Of a stretch of 64,000 bases of DNA, positions 45,833 to 58,079 are shown piece after piece; position 1 is the stretch's first letter, and every line of letters begins with the position of its first letter. The DNA lies in NCBI GenBank assembly GCA_946699065.1, contig CAMPDV010000113.1, positions 124,001 through 188,000 of the forward strand. The letters run 5' to 3'. The notes below the pieces were generated by a model. It made no database searches, was not told where the DNA came from, and saw nothing but the letters and a program-made list of their open reading frames with translations. The position numbers and the translations under genes were made by a program. Origin of the DNA: Loxodes magnus (lineage: Eukaryota; Ciliophora; Karyorelictea; Loxodida; Loxodidae).

Positions 45833-47214
45833 ATTTGAATTATAAATTACAGACTTTCACGTACAATTAAACATCTTAATGATTAACTTATTTAAACCAT
45901 ATTAATATGTCCTGCCAATGAAGCTTTGAAGTATCTAAATAACATAATATTATGAAGATATTGCAAATCCTTAACTACCAGAGTTATATTAGAATTAAGA
46001 CTAAATCTTCTTTTAAGTAATGTGTTTCATGAAATTAGCCTAGAAGCTTCTCTTTTGGTGATTGCTATACTAATTAATATCTTAACTAGGTAACATCCTT
46101 TTAACCTTTCCTTCCTACTCTGCTTGTAAATAGGATCATTAAATACATTTTTGCTAGAATGATAAGCTTCAACTTTATACACTCATCATATACTCATCCT
46201 ATACAGTATCTCCCTTATATTATTCTAGTTACTTCATATGAAACTATACCAATCACTTTCTTTATGTTATACTAATCAACCTTTCTACTTGTCTAGCATC
46301 ACTATAAAGATCTAAATAGAAAGTTAAAGCAATAATATGCTTAAAGCTTTAAAAGTTAGTAGATTAGCCATTAATTATTAATGGCTTAACGTTACTCTTT
46401 TATCTAGCCTTTAGTGATTTGATGTGCTAATCTATTAACCTTATGTATTCTTATGCTATTCTACTGCTACTTATATTTCATAATATTAAAGCTCTTAAAC
46501 ATGCTTTTCAGGTCATATAGTTTAGAATTGGTTTAGAGTGTATAATATGTAAGTTGATAGCATGTTGAAAGTTGAGTAGCTAACTGATTAATTGATCCTA
46601 GTAAACCTTTGAACTTAATAAGTAAATGGGCAAAGAGTTAGTCCATGAAGGTTAAAATTATTAATCGAGAACTAGGAAAATAATCACTGACTCAGTGACT
46701 TAGATTCTATTAGGCTTAGGATATATAAAAGTTGCATACCTACAAAAAAATATTTTCATATTAGAAATAAAATTTCAATGGTGATAGCCTTTGATATGAT
46801 AAGGGTATATTAAAATTGGACTGAAAAAAGAGTTTATAACTTAATGAAATGCTTTTTAAGATATAGATACACTCTTGCTTTATTAGAAGCTAGCTTAAGC
46901 AAATTAGTTATACTATGTAACTAAATTTAACAAGTAAGGGCTAATTTCTCCTATATGGCTATGTTATTTATTTACTAATTGATGTCTCTTTAAATAACTA
47001 AGTTGTAATGAATTAGTCTTTAGTTCTATTTAAAGTGATTACCTCATATTAGTATATCTTATAACCTATTCTACTTACTGTCTATGGGTTAAGTGCAAAT
47101 GTAGATTAATAAAATGGAATTAGAATCTGAAAGCTTTTACCTTCTAGCATGCTAGATTTTTCTATACTTCTAGTGGCATTTGATTTCAACCCTTGTAAGC
47201 ATATGCATGTACAA
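45833..47214. other. long intergenic stretch
   Basis: 1.4 kb, AT-rich with many agcta/ctaat words. No gene seen. Confidence 0.4.
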
Positions 47215-50200
47215 TCATATTTGAGAATACTTATATGATAGAATAGTTATGACTAAGCAAGTTAAAATTTATAAAAAACATTAATTATTAGACTGTTAAC
47301 TTTTCTTGGGAATCTTAAAGTCATCATCAGAATCTTCATAAAACATGTTCTTAATTTCTAAAGGTATTTCGCTCTTCTTTACTCCTTCTACCTTTTTATT
47401 GTTTATTATTAGCTCTTCACTTTAACTCGAATCTCCTTCACTCGCTTGATTTGTTTTCTGCTTTCTTGTCTTTATAAAGTGCCTCTTTGTTAACTAAGCC
47501 ATTTTTCTTGGTTACTTTTATTTGTTATTTTTCGGATTCGCTTTTAGAGCTTTTTCTAGCTGCATACTATTAGACTGCATCTCATCCTCTTCGTCATCTG
47601 TTTCGTCTAGTTTCTTAATAGACTCATAGGTTCAAATGAATTCTTTGTCATAGCTATACTTAGGATGGTCTGGCATTTTACTTAGCTCTACTTCAAGATT
47701 TTCAAGTACGAATTACAAGTATTAAGGGTCTTCCATGATAGCAGCATCCATCATTGGAGTACCATAGACTTTAGGTCTTTTGTTAAATCTTCACTTTGAT
47801 AGTTATTTGCTTTCTTTAGAGAAGTTTACTGAGGTAACATGTGTAGGCCAACTAGAATGCGCCTTTTACTTAAGGATTGCTAGCCATTTATCTCTAATAT
47901 CTGGAAAATATTTGTCAGAGCAATTGAAACAATCTAAATCTGGAAGTGTTATAGTTCCTCTTCTGTTTTCTGACAATGTTGAACTGGGTTTGTCAACCTA
48001 AAGTTAATACTTACAGTCTGTTTGAACCAAATCGAAAGCTGACCCCAGATATATGAGCTATCATATTCTCTATGCATTTGAAAACCAGCAGGAATGTCTG
48101 CTTATTTTAAGCTTTACTAAGCGTTTAATTCCTTGTTCAGAAAAACATCGCAGCACCTAATTTAGATATCTTTAGATTTAACTGATTAAAATGAATTAGG
48201 TACAAACCATACTTTAGTATGAGCTGCTAAATGAAGGACATCAGCAACTCCTTATGTTCTGTAATGTTCCTTAGACTCGCTTCTTAGTAAATCTCTTATT
48301 TAAAGGAATCTTTTTTTAACTTCTATGATCTTCTCATTGTCAGTTTGAAACTCTATCTACTATGTCAGTATTTCATTTATTTTGCTATATCCATTTCCTT
48401 TAGACCGTTGAAATAGAATAATCAAGTCTTCTTTAAGGCTTGTTTAAGACGACCAGAGGTGCTCAAATATCTCTTTATCTGTTAGCAAAATGAGAGGTTT
48501 AGGGATACTCTTAAAATTTTATCCGTTAGGCTGATTCTTCATTACGTACTTAATCTTATCTATTGTTATAGCTAGATTTTGTATCCTGGTATCATAAAGA
48601 CCTTTTGAGCATTAATTAGGTTCTAAGGCTAATTTATTTAAGTTCAATTCCTAGCTTTGTGGGAAAATATAGTTATGGATTTCAGCTGCTCATCCTTTCA
48701 ACCACTTTGGCATTCCTTTTAAAACTCCAGATAGCATTTTAGGAGTTTGATATCTAGGCCTACAGCATCCTCGAATTAGACATGCATTTCTATTTAAGAA
48801 ATCATGTTCCGTGTTTCTGTTTTCAAGTGCACTAATATAAGTTCCTCTACAATCTGCGTTGCTGCATAAGCAAATGCAATGCTTTATTTCTTCATCTGAG
48901 TCTGTATAAGAACAGTAGTCAAACGTTAGTTCTTCTCCCTTTTAAATATCCTTCAGGGCAAACATTGAAGCTGCATATTTACCCTAGGCAACCATTGTAA
49001 CTACTCCACAATTAGGCACGCAACTATGATTCATTCTCGAAGCATAAGATCCATAAACAACAGGATCAACAAAGCAAAGATCATACCCCGAAGGATCATC
49101 CATATGTTTCTCAACGGTAATATTATAAAACTAAGGCATCTACTTTATCCTTTCTGTCTTTTAGTACCTCTTAATGATATCCTACTTTTCAAACCATCTT
49201 CAAGGAGGATACACCTCTCCTGAATACTCTACAATAAATTCATTCATCTAAATATCCTTCTTAGCAACGATTCCTAGTCCTTTGATATGAATCTAGAAAT
49301 GCTCTTCTAATATTTTCGGATTCAATTCTTTAAAAGCCTAAACAAGGTTTAATAGATTCTAGTTCAACTACTTAAAGGGCTTTGGAGTGTCTTTGTCACT
49401 TTTAATATTTTTGCAGACTTACTCAAATGATATTTAGTTTCTGCTTCCTTGCAAGAACTTGGAAAAGCATTTCTCAATAAAGGAGATTTTTTCAGTTTGA
49501 GGCATATCTTTAGGTAAAGCCCATAGAATATTACTGAAAGTGTGGGGGTCTATTCCTCATACAAGTTTTTCCTCTACATCTTCTTCAAGCCTTTTCCTCT
49601 ATTTTTTCGAAATTTACCTATTCTTACAACTTTCTTCAGAACATTAGCACTCTTCGCTACACTCAATAAAATGCTTTCTATCTATATTTTTGCTATCTCA
49701 CTATTGCTCTGCCAAATCCAAAGGACCGAGAGACTCAAATTTATCGCAATATTATCCATCGCATTTTCCCTTTTTGGCTGTACTAAGTTTTTATTTGATT
49801 TCAGCTTTATAGTCGGGTTCTGAAGCATTGAACTCATAATTTTCAATGAAATGTCTGTTCCATTTCATATTGGAGTTCTTTTTATCCTCTTATAAGTACT
49901 AATTCACGTTCAGTTACTCTTCCATACTCTCTAAAATTAGGCTATGAAATTACTCCTTCTAGTTATCTGCATACTATCTAGTCTAAAACCATAGGTTGTT
50001 CAAAATGATGACAATGCTTTCGTATTCTCTGTTCAGTGTTATTAAATTCCTAAACATCAAGTCGATGTCTTTCTTAAATTACTCCATAAGGAAGTAGAAA
50101 TCTGAGTTGATCCTGTCATTGATACATTTAATAGTGTAATATTTATTTAAAGTATAGTCATCTTGATCTATCACATTCTCTTCCTTCTGTTTTGCTGCAA

Positions 50201-51260
50201 CTTCTGCTTCTTAATTCGTTTCTTTATTAGGAGTTTCAGCCTTAGAACTCTATTTTTCTTGTTGGTTTGGACTATTAGTAAAGTCTTTTTTGCTGACTAC
50301 AATACTAAAGTTACTTCTCTTTCCGAAGCTAATATAAGGCTTAGCTTTCGTTTTCTACTTCTTCCTTATCTAGTCGAAGTTTGAATTTGAATTCTTAAGC
50401 ATTTCTTTCCAATTTTCGTTGCTTGTGAGAGTCTTTAAAACTTTCCTTAATATGTTTCTGCATTACTAGTAGGGACAAAAAATCAAGTTGTTTTGACTCT
50501 TTTATTACTTTTTGTTACTTCTAGACCCTGAAGATTTCGAGTTCTTTGACTCCTCCGAGATAGACTTCAGCGACTCCTATACTGAAGTCTCCTCTTCACT
50601 TGACTCAAGCTAAATATTAGGCTCTTTCTTTTCAGGTTCTTTGATCTTTTCCTATTCCTCTTCAAGGAGATACTTCTTTCAGTTAGATGGATCTCTACAG
50701 TTATGGCAAAAAACAAAATGTTTTGCTCCTTTCCAAATAGCTTCAGCTTAGTTCTTCCACATAATACAGTTTAAGCATACTATGTTCTAGCACTTGTAGC
50801 AGTTTAGAGTGTAAGCTCCTCCACTTTCGCATGATTTGCATATTCTTTAGAACTTTTCTTCTTCAATATTCCCATAATCCTCTACTATCTCGCTAGACTT
50901 CCATTATGTAAAGTTAAGAGACATTGTAAACTAAAAGTTTTCCTTTGACTTCTAATGTCTTAATTCTGAGACAAACTTATAGCATTCAACATGAACCCAT
51001 TACGTAGGACAGCCTAGACAATTCAAAAACAGCCCACCAACTCTCTCTTAGCATAACCCACACTGAATGGTATTAACATTAATATTCTTAAGGCAAGGGT
51101 TGCATTTCCAATTCTCAGGATCGAAGAAATTTGCTCTACTGCAGGGATAACAGCCATGGTGTACATTAACTAAGCAGGTTTTACAAGTAGCTAACTTTTG
51201 ATTTTCTAGTTCTTTGTAGCAAACATTGCACAGAGGATCTTTCTTCTTTTCTTCGCTCAT
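47215..51260 (-). CDS. ATXR3/SDG2-like histone H3K4 methyltransferase with PHD-type fingers, 1342 aa
   Basis: N-terminal zinc fingers: CNVCYKELENQKLATCKTC...VHHGCYPC...WKCNPC (residues 11-60), then a second Cys/His set to ~120 and a third near 160-210, together like an extended PHD module. Long charged linker. The SET domain begins GLGIVAKKDIQMNEFIVEYS (about 650) and contains the cofactor loop RMNHSCVPNC (N744-H745) and ELTFDYCSYT, followed by post-SET cysteines CICLCSNADCRGTY. The sequence YDLCFVDPVVYGSYASRM and the downstream block TRIQNLAITIDKIKYVM ... RPKVYGTPMMDAAI match the extra C-terminal region peculiar to plant ATXR3/SDG2, an H3K4 methyltransferase. One 17-nt intron (47998-48014) leaves 1343 codons ending at UGA 47217-47215. 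The last 20 residues are hydrophobic and may belong to a missed 3' exon. Confidence 0.9.
47998..48014 (-). other. 17-nt intron in the SET-domain gene
   Basis: Minus strand GTAAGTATTAACTTTAG. It joins WFKQT to VDKPSSTLSEN and makes the CDS divisible by three. Confidence 0.85.
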
Positions 51261-52815
51261 TATAACGAAATTTACTTTTATTTAAATTTAAAATATTTCA
51301 AATCCTTATTATTTCAGTTAGACTCTACTTCACTATAAAACCTCTAAAGTCTAGATACTATCTAGGATAAGGATTATGTATTAAGTAGGTCAAAAGAAGG
51401 AGGTTTAGTGGTTGTATTGGAAGAAGGTTGAGAAAGATGGAGTCAAGAAGATAAGGAACCTAGAAAGGAATTTCTGTGAGTTATACCTTATTAATCTTTA
51501 GGCTCTGTCTAATACAATAAAAATAAAGCTACTTTAATCAAATAATCTATATATGCATTATACTTAACTAGGCAAATAAGAAGCCTTATAATTTATAAGC
51601 TTAAAAAGCCAAAATAAAGCAATTCTAATGTAAATCAGTTTAAAGGTAACCCTAGATAGTTTTAAGAGCTTCAGAAGGAGAAGTATAATAAGTACCATTA
51701 TAAAGTAATTTCTGACTTTATATCATTTAGTCAATAATGATAATAATTCAAACCTATTTTGAAGCTAGAGGGATATAAAGATTAGTTAAAATAAAAGGAG
51801 ATGTTTATAAGTAATAAGTATAAGAGTCAGATCATGGGTTACTGTAAGAAGCCAGCTTATTTTTTTAGCTTTGTGATTATATATTAAGGAACTAAATTAT
51901 TAATTAGATGCTAAAGAGTATTTTAGTAATACTCTGGTATTCTAATTATTAGCTTATAAGTTAATGTAATCATTGAGATGTAAATTAGTATTCATACCAG
52001 CACTTTTGTACTGAGTATTTTAAGGGATGTAATAAGATACTGCTACTCTAATCTCATTATACCTATTATCCCTTTTAAACTCTTCTGAAAGGGTTTAAAT
52101 TATTACAAAGAGTGACTATGAATAGCCATCAATTAGCTATATCCATTCTATTGGAATATAGACATCGAACTCCATTGCTTATGAAAGGTAGAGCAATAGC
52201 TATTAATCTTATAATCTACTATCATCTTCTTAGAAAGCTAGCAAATCCTATCTTCTTTGAAATTTTTAACTTACATTGATGAGAAATTAGCCTAGACTAG
52301 TCATCGAGAAGCTCTCTCCTAGCATCACTCTACTATATCTACCTATTATGTTATTCTACTTTCTTTTACTCCTCATAAATGAGAAAAATCTTAAAGATTA
52401 GCTCCTTAACTAATACCAGAAGCCATTGTTTTTCATCTATGAGCTAAACTAATCATTCTATTACTCTTATTCTATCTGGGTAGCATTAAACTTTTAGTGT
52501 GCTATAATCTAAAAACCAAGGATATTCAAACTGCTATTTTATTAAACTACAGTGAGATAGAGTAATTAGTAATAACTGGAAGCTAAAGTGATGAACAAAG
52601 GGAATAGCTTCAGATCTGCAAGACTAACCAAAGATTTTGAAGCTTCTTCTTAAAGCTTTAAGATACAACCAGAACTAAGTTTTTAAATCCTTAAGGTTAC
52701 TACTAAGCATTCTAAGCTACATTCTTACCCCATATAAATAGAGGCTATGATAAATCCATATCTCATCTTATATATAAATATGACTTAATAAACTAAGAGC
52801 TGATTATTTGGAGCT
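51261..52815. other. long intergenic stretch
   Basis: 1.55 kb, AT-rich, no convincing coding frame. Confidence 0.4.
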
Positions 52816-53979
52816 TCAAAGGGTTATATAATCTTAAGGTATCATTATGAAGTATTAAGTAACCTTAATGAGAGTCCATTATATATGCATATAAAACTGA
52901 TTTGATGGTAATAGCTTACATTGATAACACTTCAAAAGATAATTCGCTTGCAATAGATAAACAAATTAATGATAGACTTGGGAATACTCTGACTACTCAT
53001 AAACTGAGGAAAGAGAATCATTATTATAACTTGACACCTCACTTGCATTAATAGAGTCTATTTAGTTGCCTGCATGCTTAGTTTCATTAGTCTGATTACA
53101 TGTCAATTTAGCTACCTCAAAATGCTAGCTATACTCTGAGCTGAATCTCAATTTAAGCTCCTATTTTATAGTTGCATTCGCTCCGAAAGTCAAGAAGTTC
53201 AGCATTCCTTGTAAGGATTGGAAACTTCACCCTATTCCGATAAAAATGGAGTAGTAATAGTTCTCTATTCAGTGATCAGTGAAAAGGTAGAAAGAGAAGT
53301 AGAAGATATCAGCAGTAGTTCCTATAATTCAGACTAATACGAATATAAAAGGGTATCATCTTAAGTTCTGCATCAAGTCAAAAATTTCTAGCATTTCCGA
53401 GCTTCTTAGTAGCTAAGTTTTCTTAATATACTTCTTTTTGAACTAGCCAAATATGCAGATCACATATATAAAGACTGATCAAAAAGGAACATAATACAAG
53501 AAGATAAACTCAAGGGAGTAGAGCCGGTAAAATAAGGCACTTTCACCTGCTCCAACTATGGCTTCGACAGTTAAAAAGCAACTCAAGTTAATTAAAGGTA
53601 ATAAGAAGCACACAAAATGAAACTTCTTTATGTTAACCTCAAAAACCCTAGTAAGCGTAGATACAGTTCGGTTCAGAAACCTTGACATAAAGGCAGTTTG
53701 CAAGCTAGTCACCTGAAAAAAGTACATAATGAAATACAAAAAAATCCTTTATCCTTAATCAAGTTCTCTATAAAACCAAGCATTCGAAATAATGAACAAA
53801 GTTATAGTCAAAGCATTTCCAAACAACTAAGAAATCGAAAGTCAGAGAATAAGTAAATAAGGAGGCATTAGATTTTTTCTAAACATAAGCAGTAGAATAA
53901 TAATGGCAAGAGAGCAAACACAAGAAATTATATTACAAACCAAGTTTAATATTCATAAAGTTAGATCTAGATCATTCAT
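52816..53979 (-). CDS. seven-helix receptor, Dictyostelium cAMP-receptor-like GPCR, up to 387 aa
   Basis: ATG (MNDLDLTLWILNLVCN) to UGA. Seven hydrophobic helices can be counted between residues ~8 and ~285 (e.g. LAIIILLLMF, LLILWLSISQLFGN, FVCFLLPLINLSCFL, YVPFWSVFIYVICIFG, WYPFIFVLVWIIGTTADIFY, SLQGMLNFLTFGANATIK). The sixth and seventh (RWYPFIFVLVWIIGTTADI and the QGMLNFLTFG motif) recall the cAMP-receptor-like class, which signals through heterotrimeric G proteins. A Ser/Asn/Gln-rich cytosolic tail follows (NASEVSSYNNDSLSSVYEQS). The AT-rich last ~60 codons may be wrong; an intron near 53010 would end the protein earlier. The frame continues open upstream for 145 codons to an ATG at 54414. 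Confidence 0.75.
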
Positions 53980-54414
53980 TTTATTTGCTATGCTTTAATA
54001 TTAATAATATGCGCATGTTCTAGTTTAATTCGTTTAGTATAGGTAAATACCAAAAGGTATAAAATGCTACTTAACTGTAAAAAAGGTTACGTGAATAAGA
54101 CTAAACTTGATATTAAGCTCTTAAACTTTTCTGTAGTCAATTATTTAAGACTCTCGATCTGTTTTCTCCATTGATAGCAGGATTTATATTAAAACTATTT
54201 AGCATATAATTTCAGAAACCATTCTTAAGATAGAATATTTACAAAAGGAAGCGAAATTGTTAACTCTCTTTTCGATATTTAAATATACGATTAATCGCTT
54301 CAAATCATCATCATTTTTATACTGCAAGTAATATTTAGAAATGCCACATTCGTCATACTTCTTTTCGATAAATAGACTCCTTAGTACATATGCATGCTCT
54401 TGCTCTCCTTTCAT
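53980..54414 (-). other. open in-frame upstream extension of the receptor gene
   Basis: From ATG 54414 (MKGEQEHAYVLRSLFIEKKY) the frame runs without any UGA directly into the receptor start. The first ~70 residues are protein-like (KNDDDLKRLIVYLNIEKRVN); the rest are not. Either a soluble N-terminal extension of the receptor or an independent small gene whose 3' intron was missed. Confidence 0.4.
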
Positions 54415-55661
54415 CTGCTTAATACTCTTTTTTTATACCTTAAGATACTGAATAAAGAGATGATATGCATAACTATACTTTGCTAGGTTAGATTATTTAC
54501 TTACTATTAATTTTGATAGTTAAATTGATAGATTAGCATGTTAAGAGCTAAAGAATACAGAAGTTTTGCTTTTCTGAGTATATCTGAGGAAGTTTTTTTA
54601 TGCTTGAATTACAAAGGTTTATCTATAACCCTTATAAAAGACCCATTGTTACCTTAATTTTCGAATATCAGCCACACAAGCGAATGTCTACTAGCTTCAA
54701 TTAAAGAAAGGTATAAAGGTATAAGGAGAAAAGGTGCAAACGCTTTATTTTAGTTATTGACTAATATGATCGAAAATTTTAGGTTGATATTAGGTTTAAT
54801 TATAAGATGCAAACTACTGGAGATATAATAGCTGAAAAGAGATATTATATAAATACAATGCTTAACTAAGAGGCTCCTAGAGATATTACAGCCAATCATT
54901 TGATATATTTTTAGCAAATCTTTGAGTATTGAAGAAGAAAAAAAAGGATATGGGGACTAATATTGGGATTTAAGCAAGTTAAATCACTTTTTTAATGATA
55001 TGTTATGTTAAATCCTCATATTCTTATAATAGCTCTGTAGATTATAATGACCTCTCGTATTAAATGCGCTGGTAAAAGTATATGTTGAATGATAGATATG
55101 TTTGATTATACTAGAGCAAAGGTACGGTTGAAAATTAGTTATGGCTTGTTCAAAAAAGAATGAAATGCAACGAAAAGATATTGAAAGCCTTTTTATATAA
55201 ATAGGTTAGCTATTCATATTAAAACTTTTAATTCATATTTAAATACAACACCAATTAATCCTTTTCTAAATCAATCGTTTTGCTAGGTATACTTAAGTAT
55301 ATTTACTTAACTATATGTAATAGATAATGAATGATAACCCTAACACAACAATATAATGGCGTTGATTTATTTCTTATTGTAGTTCTTTAATTTAACCATT
55401 AAACAAGTTAGCTGGTTGCAATTAATATTTTTAATCTACTTGATCCTATTTGTCCTCTTTACAAGGGCTTTAATCTTGATCACCCTCTTTCTATACATCA
55501 AAAATAATAGCACTCCTCAATGAACTGTCAAATTCTTATGTTTTTAAAGCAAGCTACTAAAGATTTAAACTACTATCCTACTAAACTTACTAAGGTCTAA
55601 TATTTAATGCTCGTTATTCTTCAAATTTGGTTAAAAATTTAATCCCTTCTGTTACTTTAGC
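54415..55661. other. long intergenic stretch
   Basis: AT-rich, no gene seen. Confidence 0.4.
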
Positions 55662-56119
55662 TCATTAATTGGTAATCTCTTATTTAATTTCTTTGCATTT
55701 CTTTACAGAGCATTCACCACAAAACTTTTCCTTCTTATCTTCTAGCTAATTTCACTGCTAGTCTAATTAAAGCTCTTGACAGCATTGCATATGAACTACC
55801 TTTCAGCACATAGCACATTAATCCATTCTATCTTTTATTGCTTTTTCACATAAGTTACAGAACATTTTAGCCTCTGATGCTTTATTGAATCAGTGGACAT
55901 TTCTGATGATATCAGATAGTTCTTGGTTAACACTTGTATTAAGTAGACATATCTGTAAATACCTTTACTAGTATGCTTCACACTAAAGCAATTTCTAGAG
56001 ATAGTGCATTCTTTTTTTAAGAGAAGCAACTTTTTCCAAATCTTTTCTCTTTTTCCAGCTTGAAAGTTTGTTTTCCGAAATTTTGCTGGTTCTTCCTGGA
56101 TGCTATCAAGCTCATTCAA
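55662..56119 (-). CDS. small PHD-finger protein, 145 aa
   Basis: ATG (MNELDSIQEEPAKFRKTNF) to UGA after Gln (TAA-TGA, stop 55664-55662). A 20-nt intron at 56011-56030 joins EKIWKK to MHYLQKLLQCEAYQQRY and leaves 146 codons. A helical N-terminal half is followed by a C4HC3 finger: C81, C84, C95, C98, H103, C106, C127, C130 (FCNLCEK, DQCAMCWKVVHMQC, FCGEC). Trp99 before the His pair is a UGA codon, at the place PHD fingers usually carry an aromatic residue. Likely a chromatin reader subunit; it could be the C-terminal piece of a larger protein. Confidence 0.72.
56011..56030 (-). other. 20-nt intron in the small PHD-finger gene
   Basis: Minus strand GTTGCTTCTCTTAAAAAAAG. Its removal gives one frame from ATG to the zinc finger. 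Confidence 0.75.
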
Positions 56120-57096
56120 ACTACAAAGCTTGGATTTTCTAAGGAAAGTTCAAAACTAAGCAAACTACTTGTCAAGGCCTATATCTCGCAGTTTTACGTG
56201 CACCTCCCTTTATTTCCCCATTATGTTATCTAATCCTATGCTAAATATCATTAGTAAAGCCTATGTAAGAAATATGCTTATGCTTGCTATTTTCGCTTTT
56301 AATCAAATAAACGCAGTTAAAATTATCCTAAGCTTAACTATTTTCCTCTTATTCCATATTTAGACTCTCAATGAAAAGCTCTAAATATAAGATTATCATA
56401 TATACCAAAGCATCTACCTTTACTTTAATTAAGTCTGTTATTATTAAATTCATATAGAGAGATATTTTCATTTCGTTACCTATTGAGATCGTAACTTTAG
56501 CCTAAAGCTTAGTATGAGTAACTTATATAGCCATTTGATTTTTTATCCTTATACTTATTGAAAATACCTAAAAAGGGCAAAGTTAATTTAATTACTCTAA
56601 TTTCTACCTATATACATATAAATATCGCTCTTTCATTATATCACTTCTACTAGATATGACTACAATACTAAGCAGATACTGAATTCTTATCTTAGCTTAC
56701 TTTTATTATTAATTAAATGAAGCTAAACTAAGTAAACTTTTTTAGGATGCTTTTATATTTAAATCAACCTATCTAACTTATATTTGCTTATCTATTACTA
56801 CAGCTAGTTATCATATCATTTGTATCTTATTCTTTATCCTTCTTTTTAAAGCCTTTTTATTGCTTTTTTTGGTAACTTAAAGCTTTGAGAAGGATTTCTC
56901 TTCTCTATTCTAATTACTGAACTTGTTCTGCTAGCTTGGTGTTTTACCTCTTTCAATTTTCCTTTGGTGCCTCTTGGTTTTTGTATCAGTGAGCTTTGGT
57001 ATTAAAATTTTTGATAATACTAATATCTGCAAGGAAAGTATCTGGAAGAACCAAAAAAGATATAATAAAAAAGGCGGAAGATATCGTAAGGAATCC
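56120..57096. other. intergenic stretch with a possible minus-strand exon
   Basis: About 56830-57030 is purine-rich on the minus strand and gives coiled-coil-like frames (e.g. NTKLAEQVQQLEQRREILLK) but no ATG or clear end, so no gene is called. The rest is AT-rich. Confidence 0.35.
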
Positions 57097-57742
57097 ATGC
57101 AGCTCTAAAGGAAGTAGGAGCAAATGATGCCGAAATTTCAAGGAATAGTAAAATACTAGAAAGTATACTCATTAAGCTACAACTCCAGTTTTAGAGAAAA
57201 AGTGTAGGAAGTAAGCTATGAGTATCTTACATTAAGAGCTCATTTAATTTGCCAAAGTGGAGCAAGTAAATCTAAGTATATTGAAAAGTGATGAAGAACT
57301 TACAGAAAAGACTGAAAAAGGATAATGATAAGCTAACTTAATGATTCAATAAGTAAGGAAATTGACTCGAGATTTACATCGTAAAGAAAGATATTTCAAT
57401 GCTCCTGTATGCATCAAAATTAAATTAGCTAATATCTTTAATAAGACAAGTGACTAAAAAAAATCGATAATCTAATAGAAAAGCAACTTGAAAAACAACA
57501 AAATTTACAAAATTTGTTAGATCTACATGATTTGAGAAAAGAATACAAATTGAAAATGCTGAGATTTAAGATATTAAACCTATGGAGAATAGATGCTGGC
57601 ATTACAAGATGAAAGAATATTTTTATAAGCAGATAGGCAACTTCCAATATTAAATTCAAGATATTACAAATAGAAAGGCAAATTTAATAGAGATGGAAAA
57701 GACAATATACTTAGCAAAAATAAAAGTAGTATAAATCTCTGA
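57097..57742 (+). CDS. coiled-coil protein, about 200 aa, exon structure unresolved
   Basis: The strand is purine-rich and two frames are protein-like. The first, from ATG 57097, reads MMPKFQGIVKYQKVYSLSYN. The second begins before it as ARKVSGRTKKDIIKKAED and continues SILKSDEELTEKTEKGQ, NLMIQQVRKLTRDLHRKER and MLALQDERIFLQADRQLPIL to UGA 57740-57742. An intron of length 1 mod 3 would join them. Charged, helical, no family. The second frame lacks an early ATG, so the true start may be an upstream exon. Confidence 0.45.
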
Positions 57743-58079
57743 ATTAAGCTAAATTTATTTATGTCTTATATCTATACTTTCAACTATTTATGCCCTGCCG
57801 ATCTAATGTATGCTTGAATCTTAATTTTATTTTATTATACAAATCTTTTATTTAAAAGTTATATAACAAGTTACAAGCTAATTTAGCTACCTTAAATGTT
57901 CTTAAATCTAAGTTAAATTGAGATTTTATTTTGAAGTATTTATAGCATCTGCACAAGCATTGGAATTGTTATATAACTAATATTTTCAAATATAAGCTTT
58001 TTTAATTTAGTAAAGTTATATATCTTTTGAAGTGATATCTCTATTATGCTATTTGCATTTTTCTTCTTTTCTAGTGGTA
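57743..58079. other. AT-rich spacer at a composition boundary
   Basis: From here to the end G+C drops markedly compared with the preceding 57 kb. No gene seen. Confidence 0.4.
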
